A stretch of DNA of 6,691 bases from an uncultured Acidobacteriota bacterium. GTDB lineage: Bacteria; Acidobacteriota; JAAYUB01. Below are positions 1 to 5,075 of the stretch, one piece after another. A program made the position numbers and the translations under genes. The notes below the pieces were generated by a model. The model was not told where the DNA came from. It saw nothing but the letters and a program-made list of their open reading frames with translations, and did not search any database. Each line of letters opens with the position of its first letter. The first letter of the stretch is position 1. The DNA is taken from assembly GCA_937925645.1 (NCBI GenBank), contig CALAMB010000404.1, forward strand, positions 1-6,691, read 5' to 3'.

Positions 1-574
1 TCAGCGTCCCCACCTTGACCCCCGTGATGCGGCTGATCTCCTCCAGGGGCAGTTGCTCCATCTCTTTGAGCACGAACAGCTGGCGGTGGTCCGCCGGCAG
101 CTCCTGCAAGGCCGCCAGGATCGCCTGGCCCGCCTCCGACCGGAGCAGCGCCTGCTCGGGATCCGGCCGGTGGGCTGCCCGGGGATCGTGCCGGGCGGCG
201 TGGTCGTCGGGCAGCGATTCGATCTCGCGGGAGAACGGCTGGGTCTGGCGCCGCTTGCGCCGCCGCAGCTCGTCGAGCGCCAGGTTGGTGGCGATCTTGT
301 AGATCCAGGTCGAGAACTTGAGCCGGTGGTCGTACCGGTCGATGTTGCGGAACAGCCGCACGAAGACCTCCTGGGCCAGTTCCGTCGCGCAGTCGTAGTC
401 CCAGACCAGCCGGTAGACGTAGTTGACCATGAGCTGCTTGTAGCGACGGACCAGCTCCATGTACGCGTCGCCGTCTCCGTTCCGGGCGAACAGCATGAGG
501 GCGTTGTCGTCCAATTGCACCAGGCGGTCACGGGCGTTCGAGTGGATCATCTCGCTTGTCGCTGACTGCATCAT
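1..574 (-). CDS. ECF-type sigma-70 family RNA polymerase sigma factor, C-terminus cut by window edge
   Basis: An alternative sigma factor that would direct RNA polymerase to a small set of promoters. The visible 191 codons are open to the left edge. Region 2 spans about residues 24-108: a helix starting LDDNALMLFARNGD, the region 2.2 core TELAQEVFVRLFRNIDRY (64-81), and the region 2.3/2.4 stretch FSTWIYKIATNLALDELRRR (87-106). A charged Pro/Asp-rich linker (about 110-145) leads to region 4, with LQELPADHRQLFVLKEME (156-173) and the helix-turn-helix LPLEEISRITGVKVGTL (175-191). Only the end of region 4.2 is missing, probably 15-25 residues. Lack of regions 1 and 3 and the small size fit the ECF group. 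The start is uncertain: ATG at 574, 571 or 550 are all in frame and none has a strong Shine-Dalgarno sequence. An anti-sigma gene might follow beyond the left edge, but this cannot be seen. The gene lies 117 bp after the Yip1-like gene on the same strand, with a possible ECF promoter in between. Confidence 0.93.
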   Translation of the reverse strand, partial: MMQSATSEMIHSNARDRLVQLDDNALMLFARNGDGDAYMELVRRYKQLMVNYVYRLVWDYDCATELAQEVFVRLFRNIDRYDHRLKFSTWIYKIATNLALDELRRRKRRQTQPFSREIESLPDDHAARHDPRAAHRPDPEQALLRSEAGQAILAALQELPADHRQLFVLKEMEQLPLEEISRITGVKVGTL

Positions 575-615
575 CGGCCTGCCGGAAACCGCAACGCGTG
601 ACTTCAATCCGGTAA

Positions 616-641
616 TACGCCGGCGGACCGGGCAGGTTCCC
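616..641 (-). promoter_or_regulatory. Candidate ECF-sigma promoter upstream of the sigma factor gene
   Basis: On the minus strand GGGAAC (641-636) is followed after exactly 16 bases by CGTA (619-616). This resembles the -35 AAC core and -10 CGT core, with the spacing, of SigW/RpoE-like ECF promoters. Transcription would start near 608, leaving a leader of about 30-35 nt before the ATG at 574. ECF sigma genes are often autoregulated, which makes the position sensible. The motif is short and the region is GC-rich, so a chance match is quite possible. Confidence 0.35.
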
Positions 642-670
642 GTTTCGGTGTCCGATCATGTGTGCCCACG

Positions 671-690
671 GCCGCCGCGCCGGCGGCGGC
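671..690 (-). other. GC-only hairpin just after the Yip1-like gene
   Basis: A perfect 8-bp inverted repeat (GCCGCCGC, loop CGGC, GCGGCGGC) begins one base after the Yip1-like stop codon. It would form a very stable RNA stem-loop on the minus-strand transcript. No T-run follows, so it is not a canonical intrinsic terminator. It could reduce read-through into the sigma gene, protect the 3' end, or be a by-product of GC-rich sequence. Confidence 0.4.
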
Positions 691-691
691 G

Positions 692-1522
692 TCATCCGAC
701 AATCAAGGTATAGATGAAATTCCAGAACGAGAGGACGAAGTTGAAAAAGAGGAAATTCAGCGCCACCAGCAGCATGGCCGACCAGCGGGAAAGCCCCAGG
801 CCCGACTGGAGCGCGTGATACTGCACCACCATGAACCAGATGGGGCCCAGGAACGGCACGGCGATGAACAGGAACGGCGTGTAGGAGTAGGCGAGGAGGC
901 GGAAGGCGCGGGGAGGGGGGAGCGCCGTGCGGCCCCGGGCGAGGTACAGGCCCATGCTCAGCAGGCGGTGGCCGCCGAGAATGATGGCCGCGGCGAGCAG
1001 GGGCGCCAGGAGCGAGGAGGTCTGGAAAAACGTGCTGTCGAGATGGACGCGCTGCATCTCCTGGATGGTCCCCTGCAGCCACGCGGGGATCTCCGCCGGC
1101 GCGTCCGGCTGCGCCAGCGAGCGCATGAGGTAATCGTAGGACATTGCCTGAAGCTGGAAATGGATCACCAGACCGGTGGCGGCCACCAGCAGGCCGTAAA
1201 TGAGGGACCGGCTGTTGTCCGTACGGTCGGGGAAGCGGCCGTACACCTGGCGGCTGCGGAACAGGAACAGCGGGACCGTCGCCAGCAGGCGGCTGACAGG
1301 GCCGCCGCGGCCGGTCTCCCACGGGATGTCCACGGGCGGCGGCAGATCCGGCGCGGCCGACGCGGCGGGTTCCGGCGCGGCCGCGCCGGAATCGTCGGCG
1401 GGCGGGCGGTCCGGGTTGACGGGGTCGGGGATCCACACCCGGCGGCCGCAGTGCCGGCAGGTGTGCCAGCCGGAATCGTCGACGACCAGGGCTTTTTCAC
1501 ATTGGGGGCATACGGCCAGCAT
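692..1522 (-). CDS. Yip1-family-like integral membrane protein with N-terminal zinc-ribbon-like motif
   Basis: A 276-residue predicted inner-membrane protein of unknown function. Residues 5-25 hold two CxxC pairs (C5/C8 and C22/C25) spaced like a zinc ribbon. A Pro/Ala/Asp-rich linker follows to about residue 75. The rest has four or so hydrophobic segments: SLIYGLLVAATGLVIHF (about 107-123), FFQTSSLLAPLLAAAIILGG (about 165-184), a long one containing YSYTPFLFIAVPFLGPIWFM (about 216-235), and the C-terminus (about 248-276). The TPFLF...PFLGPIW stretch before a conserved-looking QSGLGLS turn resembles bacterial Yip1-domain proteins. The start is taken as ATG 1522 because GGTGAG lies 8 nt upstream; an in-frame GTG at 1531 would add three residues but abuts the preceding stop. 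The Shine-Dalgarno sequence overlaps the end of the glycosyltransferase gene, so translation is probably coupled. The Yip1 assignment is from pattern only. Confidence 0.82.
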   Translation of the reverse strand: MLAVCPQCEKALVVDDSGWHTCRHCGRRVWIPDPVNPDRPPADDSGAAAPEPAASAAPDLPPPVDIPWETGRGGPVSRLLATVPLFLFRSRQVYGRFPDRTDNSRSLIYGLLVAATGLVIHFQLQAMSYDYLMRSLAQPDAPAEIPAWLQGTIQEMQRVHLDSTFFQTSSLLAPLLAAAIILGGHRLLSMGLYLARGRTALPPPRAFRLLAYSYTPFLFIAVPFLGPIWFMVVQYHALQSGLGLSRWSAMLLVALNFLFFNFVLSFWNFIYTLIVG

Positions 1523-1530
1523 GGCAAACA

Positions 1531-1536
1531 CTCACC
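1531..1536 (-). promoter_or_regulatory. Ribosome binding site of the Yip1-like gene, overlapping the upstream stop codon
   Basis: GGTGAG on the minus strand lies 8 nt before ATG 1522 and includes the TGA stop of the glycosyltransferase gene (1534-1532). It favours ATG 1522 over the GTG at 1531 and suggests translational coupling. Confidence 0.55.
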
Positions 1537-2566
1537 CGAGGATTCGCGCGTAGGCGGCGCGCATCTGCTCGGCCACTCGCGGCCACGCGAACTGCTCCGC
1601 CTGGAGGCGCGCCGCCCGGCCCATGGCGCGCAGGCGCGCCCGGTCGCCGGCCGCCGCGACCAGCGCGTCGATGAGGTAGTCGGGGTCCTTGGGGGGCGCG
1701 ATCACCGCGCCGGCCTCGGACACGTAGTCGCGGATGGATCCGGCGGCGGAGGTGAAGACGGGCAGCCCGCAGGCGCCGGCCTCGAGCACGGCGTTGTTGG
1801 CGGTGCAGTCGTTCAGCGGGAGCAGCATCAGGTCGCAGCGCCGGTACAGCGCCCGGAGCTCCTCGTCGGCGATGCCGCTGTACATCCGCACGTGGGGCAG
1901 GCCCCGGTAGAATTCCTGGCACCACGGGAAGGTCACGATATGGTACCGGATGCGGGGCCGCCGCAACTGGCCGGTGGTGGCGATCACCCGGCGGATGGTC
2001 TCCACGTCCCGCAGCCACCAGCCGACGGTGACGCAGTGGAGCTCGTCGCGCTCGGACGGCGGCTCGCCGGGGGTGAAGTAGTCGGCATCGATCCCGTGGG
2101 GCACGCGGTAGACGTTGTCCCGGCCGGTCAGCCCGCGGAAGTACTCCTCCTGGCTGCTCCCCACCACGACGATGGCGTCGGCGCGGGCGATCCGCGACGT
2201 CTTCGGGATGGCGCGGGGCAGCATGTCCGGCGGCTGGTGGAAGGTGGCGACCACCCGGTTGCCGCGGCGCAGCGGCGCATGGCCCAGAAAGCGGAATTGG
2301 TTTTCGCCGTACAGGATGTGGAACACGGTTCTGGAGACGAGGTTGATACGGACCAGCAGCTCGGCCTCGGTGCAGAAGTACTCGAAGCTGTACCACTCCG
2401 GATCGATGGCGCCCACCCAGCGGAAGCGCTCGGGGTTGCGCGCGTACAGGAAATGGAAGATCCGGCCCGGCCGGTAGTGGGTGCAGTCCATGTGGCGGCT
2501 GAGCTGGTCGTAGCCGGAGTGGGCGGAGTGGTGGTCGATGCGTTTCCAGATGTGGAGTATTTTCAC
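1532..2566 (-). CDS. GT4-like (GT-B fold) glycosyltransferase
   Basis: A 344-residue cytoplasmic or membrane-associated glycosyltransferase that would move a sugar from a nucleotide-sugar donor to an unknown acceptor. The N-terminal Rossmann-like half starts VKILHIWKRIDHHSAHSGYD, as in GT4 enzymes where a Gly-rich SG(Y/G) turn follows the first strand. TFHQPPDML (108-116) and IVVVGSSQEEYF (132-143) are the usual strand landmarks. RVPHGIDADYFTPG (154-167) is the GT4 inter-domain hallmark. The C-terminal donor-binding half contains a hydrophobic LMLLPL strand and NNAVLEAGACGLPVFTS (257-273), with the catalytic-region Glu at 262. The first Glu of the EX7E motif is replaced by Cys254. GTG 2566 is chosen because homology-like sequence begins there and the upstream promoter would start transcription after the in-frame ATG at 2611; its Shine-Dalgarno sequence is weak (GGACAG). 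Sugar and acceptor cannot be deduced. Divergence from pilus genes makes pilin or surface glycan modification possible but unproven. Confidence 0.9.
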   Translation of the reverse strand: MKILHIWKRIDHHSAHSGYDQLSRHMDCTHYRPGRIFHFLYARNPERFRWVGAIDPEWYSFEYFCTEAELLVRINLVSRTVFHILYGENQFRFLGHAPLRRGNRVVATFHQPPDMLPRAIPKTSRIARADAIVVVGSSQEEYFRGLTGRDNVYRVPHGIDADYFTPGEPPSERDELHCVTVGWWLRDVETIRRVIATTGQLRRPRIRYHIVTFPWCQEFYRGLPHVRMYSGIADEELRALYRRCDLMLLPLNDCTANNAVLEAGACGLPVFTSAAGSIRDYVSEAGAVIAPPKDPDYLIDALVAAAGDRARLRAMGRAARLQAEQFAWPRVAEQMRAAYARILG

Positions 2567-2609
2567 GGCTCTGTCCGGCGCTGCCGGTCTTGAGTGCGAC
2601 AAAGGGGGC

Positions 2610-2638
2610 ATTGTAGCAGATGCGGCGGCCGATGCCAA
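2610..2638 (-). promoter_or_regulatory. Sigma70-type promoter for the glycosyltransferase gene
   Basis: Minus strand: -35 TTGGCA (2638-2633, 5 of 6 consensus), a 17-base spacer, and -10 TACAAT (2615-2610, 5 of 6), preceded by TG as in an extended -10. The expected start is near 2603, giving a leader of about 37 nt to GTG 2566 and lying downstream of the alternative ATG 2611. It probably serves the glycosyltransferase and Yip1-like genes. Confidence 0.7.
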
Positions 2639-2690
2639 TGACTCTCGTGGCGCCGGCGGTCCGCTCCGGGCCACGGCAATCAACCAGACG

Positions 2691-2705
2691 GTAACAAAAT
2701 GTTAC
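2691..2705. promoter_or_regulatory. Perfect 15-bp inverted repeat, candidate operator in the divergent promoter region
   Basis: GTAACA-AAA-TGTTAC: two perfect 6-bp arms around a 3-bp AT spacer, in an AT-rich patch within GC-rich DNA. It ends 8 bp before the -35 of the pilus promoter, so its centre is about 50 bp upstream of the predicted start, and it lies about 50 bp upstream of the -35 of the opposing promoter. The symmetry suits a dimeric regulator binding as activator of the pilus genes or regulator of both directions. The regulator is unknown. Confidence 0.45.
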
Positions 2706-2713
2706 AATTTGAT

Positions 2714-2746
2714 TTGACGCGGCGACAGTGAACGGTGTAATATACT
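2714..2746 (+). promoter_or_regulatory. Candidate promoter for the minor-pilin operon
   Basis: TTGACG (2714-2719, 5 of 6 for -35) is followed by an AT-rich -10 zone with overlapping choices: TGTAAT (2736-2741, spacer 16), TAATAT (2738-2743, spacer 18) and TATACT (2741-2746, spacer 21, too long). Transcription would start near 2748-2753, giving a leader of about 85-90 nt before the pilV-like ATG. Confidence 0.6.
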
Positions 2747-2753
2747 CATGATC

Positions 2754-2805
2754 AATCAGATAGTTGCGCGCATGCTTCGGCATGACGTTTGCTATTCATC
2801 TGATT
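2754..2805 (+). ncRNA. Predicted structured 5' leader of the pilus operon
   Basis: An outer 8-bp stem pairs AATCAGAT (2754-2761) with ATCTGATT (2798-2805). Inside it an inner hairpin pairs CATGC (2771-2775) with GCATG (2780-2784) across a TTCG loop, and extends by GCG (2768-2770) with CGT (2786-2788) past a bulged A at 2785. C(UUCG)G is an unusually stable tetraloop. Internal loops are 2762-2767 and 2789-2797. The structure begins right at the predicted transcription start and ends 32 nt before the ATG, leaving the Shine-Dalgarno region free. It may stabilise the message or act as a sensor or protein-binding site. It does not match a riboswitch class I recognise. Confidence 0.4.
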
Positions 2806-2837
2806 TCAACCGATCGCTTTTATCTGCGAGGTGGAAG

Positions 2838-3296
2838 ATGATTCTAGGCAAGCGACTGCGGCTCAACCGGCGGGGCGCCACGCTGATCACCGCGCTGGTG
2901 GCCCTGGTGGTCATGGCCCTGGGCGTCCTGGGCGTCATCCAGGTGTTCCTGCGGTCCATGAAGAACAACAGCGCCGCCGGCGGCGTGAGCGGCCTCATGT
3001 ACCTGGGCGAGATGGTGATGGAGCGGGTCATGCTGCTGCCCGACAACTCCGCGCTATTGGACGGCAGCGGGACCATCGCGAGCACCGACCTCAACATGAC
3101 CCCCGACTATGTGTACGACACCAACAGGTACGACTTCACTTGCACCACCAGCACCAGCGACGTGCCGGCGGGCACCGAGAACATCGTCAAGGTGACGGTG
3201 GAGGTCCGCTACACCGAAGACTATGCGAAGCTGCTCGGGCTGGACGACGAGTCCGAGCAGATCGTCCGCATGGTCCTCTACCGGTTCCACGATTGA
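2838..3296 (+). CDS. pilV: Type IV pilus minor pilin, PilV-like
   Basis: A 152-residue class III prepilin-like protein, expected in the inner membrane and then in the pilus tip or priming complex. A 13-residue basic leader ending RRG is followed by ATLITALVALVVMALGVLGV (14-33), which has the VALVVMALGVLG pattern typical of PilV; prepilin peptidase PilD would cut after Gly13. Position +5 of the mature protein is Thr18 where most pilins have Glu. The rest (SMKNNSAAGGVSGLMYLGEM and a Thr/Asp-rich C-terminal half) is a small soluble pilin domain, with only one Cys. ATG 2838 is preceded by GAGGTGGAAG; an in-frame ATG at 2748 would add 30 non-leader-like residues and sits at the predicted transcription start, so it is rejected. 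It is the first gene of the cluster, 17 bp before the pilW-like gene. PilV is the best fit; another GspI-like minor pilin is possible. Confidence 0.8.
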   Translation: MILGKRLRLNRRGATLITALVALVVMALGVLGVIQVFLRSMKNNSAAGGVSGLMYLGEMVMERVMLLPDNSALLDGSGTIASTDLNMTPDYVYDTNRYDFTCTTSTSDVPAGTENIVKVTVEVRYTEDYAKLLGLDDESEQIVRMVLYRFHD

Positions 3297-3313
3297 CGGC
3301 GAGGAGAACGGCC

Positions 3314-4441
3314 ATGACGCAACAAACCCTGATTCGAAGGCCGAACCGACGCGGGTTTTCGCTGCTCGAGGCCATGATCACCCTGGTGATCATGCTGGTC
3401 ATCATCGGCGGCGCCACCGCGCTCTTCTTCGAGAACCAGAACGCCACCACGGCCCACGTGGCGCTGGCGGAGCTGCGCACCAACATGCGCTTTGCCCTGG
3501 ATACGATGTCCTCCGACCTGCGGGTGGTGGGCGCCTACACCAAGTGGGCGCCGCTGCAGGTCCTCAACGGGGCGTATCAGTTCAACATCGTGGAGTGCAC
3601 CAACTCCCAGTGGCAGCCCTTCGTCACCGGCCTCCAACTGGGCCACTACGCCGGCTACGACTCCACCATCCCCGACCGGATCCGGGTGGTTGAGCCCGAC
3701 ATCATCAACGACGCCCAGCTCCGCGACGAGTACAGTCCGCCCAGCTCCCAGTTCAAGGCGGTGAAGATCAGCGGCGAGCCCTTTCAGGAGGGCGACCTGC
3801 TCCTCATCACCAACGCGCCCACAGTGGACAACCCGTGGGATCCCGGCGCCCAGGTCTTCGCCGACCTGTTCGTGCCCACCACCATCCAGGGTCCCCAGTC
3901 CGGCAACCCGTTCACCGAGGTCACCTTCAACGCCGGCGCGAACGACCCGTACGGCGTGAATTCTCCGACGGGTTTCCCGCAGTCGTATCCGCCCGGATCC
4001 GTCATCATGCGCATCCGCATCTGGGAGTATTACATCGACACCAACATCCCCGACGTGCCCCGGCTGATGCGCCTGGAGGCCCGGCCCAACGCCGTGCCCG
4101 AGGAGGTCTCGCGGTACGTGGAGGATCTCCAGGTGGCCATGGGCATCGACGCCGACGACAACAACAACATCACCGGCGCCGAGTGGATCACCACGAATTT
4201 CCAGAACATCACCAACGCGCAGCTCCAGCACCTGCGGGCCATGCGCATCACCCTCATCGGCCGGACCTTCGCCATGCCGGAGGTGATGGCCGGCAAGCGT
4301 GTCAGCACCCAGGACATCTACTACCAGCGGCCGGCGATCGAGGACCGCTCCGCCGGCGCCGTCCAGCCGACCCCGCAGTTCCGCGAGGTGTACACGCAGG
4401 TGGTCATGTTCCGGAACCTCCGGCCGGAGCCGGAGGAATGA
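3314..4441 (+). CDS. pilW: Type IV pilus minor pilin, PilW-like
   Basis: A 375-residue prepilin-like protein, the size and position usual for PilW, a minor pilin that helps prime pilus assembly together with PilV, PilX and PilY1. The leader is 14 residues ending RRG. The mature N-terminus FSLLEAMITLVIMLVIIGGA (15-34) has Glu19 at +5 and a single hydrophobic helix. A helical ELRTNMRFALDTMSSDLRVVGAY stretch follows at about 58-80, matching the PilW/GspJ pattern of a long helix ending in RxxG(A/Y). The remaining C-terminal region is a large beta-rich domain. Residues 279-290 (DADDNNNITGAE) look like an EF-hand-type calcium loop, corresponding to the Asp-rich segment common in PilW proteins. GAGGAG (3301-3306) lies 7 nt before the ATG. 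The reading frame stays open upstream across the pilV-like gene, but no start or homology supports a longer protein. Confidence 0.85.
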   Translation: MTQQTLIRRPNRRGFSLLEAMITLVIMLVIIGGATALFFENQNATTAHVALAELRTNMRFALDTMSSDLRVVGAYTKWAPLQVLNGAYQFNIVECTNSQWQPFVTGLQLGHYAGYDSTIPDRIRVVEPDIINDAQLRDEYSPPSSQFKAVKISGEPFQEGDLLLITNAPTVDNPWDPGAQVFADLFVPTTIQGPQSGNPFTEVTFNAGANDPYGVNSPTGFPQSYPPGSVIMRIRIWEYYIDTNIPDVPRLMRLEARPNAVPEEVSRYVEDLQVAMGIDADDNNNITGAEWITTNFQNITNAQLQHLRAMRITLIGRTFAMPEVMAGKRVSTQDIYYQRPAIEDRSAGAVQPTPQFREVYTQVVMFRNLRPEPEE

Positions 4442-4469
4442 CGGCGGCGCGCGCCACAGGAGGCATCGC

Positions 4470-5054
4470 ATGAAACGACAACGCGTCAACAACAGGGGCG
4501 TGGCCATGATCATCGCCCTGCTCATCGTGATGGCCCTGGCCATGCTGGCCTCGGGCGTCATCCTGATCACCACGTCCGAGGTGTACGTCACCCGCAACCA
4601 GGCGTACGGCAAGGAGGCGTTCTACGCCGCCGAAGCCGGTCTGATGCACGCCCGTCGCATGCTCCGCAACCTCACCAACCGCGAGCAGATCTCGGCGATG
4701 TACCAGATCAACCCCAGCGTCAATGACTACGACTACGGACCCACCAGCACCACGGCGGCCAAGTGGAAGCGGCTGCTGGATCCCAACAACGGCAACGTCC
4801 ACGTCGCCGCCATCATCGACTCCGGCACCGACCGGCGCTACGCGGTCTACGTGGTCAACACCGATCCCACTGAAAAGGACACCAACAACCTGCCCATCGA
4901 GGCCGACGGCTACTTTTACGTCCGCTCGGTCGGGGAGAGCTGGATGGGGTCCCGCAAGATTCTGGAAGAGATGATTTTTCTGGACACGCCCATGGTCGAC
5001 GCGTCGAAGGATTCCTTCGGCGGCGGCGAAGGGAACGTGAATCCGCAGAAATAG
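4470..5054 (+). CDS. pilX: Type IV pilus assembly protein, PilX-like
   Basis: A 194-residue prepilin-like protein. A 10-residue basic leader ends NNRG; VAMIIALLIVMALAMLASGV (11-30) is the membrane helix. Ile15 stands at mature position +5, and absence of Glu there is usual for PilX and for GspK of type II secretion. FYAAEAGLMHARRML (about 51-65) is the PilX N-terminal hallmark (A-AEAGL followed by a helix). The C-terminal half is a small domain ending in a Gly/Asp-rich tail, and contains no Cys. A strong Shine-Dalgarno sequence, AGGAGG (4458-4463), lies 6 nt before the ATG. The gene is 28 bp after pilW-like and 21 bp before pilY1-like, in the standard pilVWXY1 order. In known systems PilX joins the tip complex with PilV, PilW and PilY1. 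Confidence 0.85.
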   Translation: MKRQRVNNRGVAMIIALLIVMALAMLASGVILITTSEVYVTRNQAYGKEAFYAAEAGLMHARRMLRNLTNREQISAMYQINPSVNDYDYGPTSTTAAKWKRLLDPNNGNVHVAAIIDSGTDRRYAVYVVNTDPTEKDTNNLPIEADGYFYVRSVGESWMGSRKILEEMIFLDTPMVDASKDSFGGGEGNVNPQK

Positions 5055-5075
5055 CCGGGCGCAAGGAGGATCACC

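Noticed and set aside
1..531. A 176-codon minus-strand frame over the sigma factor
   Set aside because: It is a Ser/Thr/Arg-rich shifted reading; the true sigma frame is recognised by its region 2 and region 4 motifs and is open to the window edge.
528..659. Small minus-strand frame starting ATG 659 upstream of the sigma factor
   Set aside because: It is 43 codons, overlaps the sigma start in another frame, has no Shine-Dalgarno sequence and no similarity I can recognise.
671..690. Rho-independent terminator after the Yip1-like gene
   Set aside because: The stem is strong but no T-run follows on the transcribed strand, so it is recorded only as a hairpin.
662..2593. A 643-codon open frame on the plus strand opposite the glycosyltransferase and Yip1-like genes
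   Set aside because: It is rich in Gly, Ala, Arg, His and Val with no domain pattern, and lies antisense to two genes with clear family motifs and ribosome binding sites. Long empty antisense frames are usual in GC-rich DNA.
2754..2805. c-di-GMP (GEMM) riboswitch upstream of the pilus genes
   Set aside because: The expected conserved core with a GCAAA stretch and GNRA tetraloop is absent; the hairpin here is capped by UUCG and the surrounding bases do not match.
2831..4441. A longer 536-codon version of the PilW-like protein running through the pilV-like gene in another frame
   Set aside because: The first 160 or so residues are an out-of-frame reading of pilV with no start context. The ATG at 3314 has a good Shine-Dalgarno sequence and gives a normal prepilin leader.
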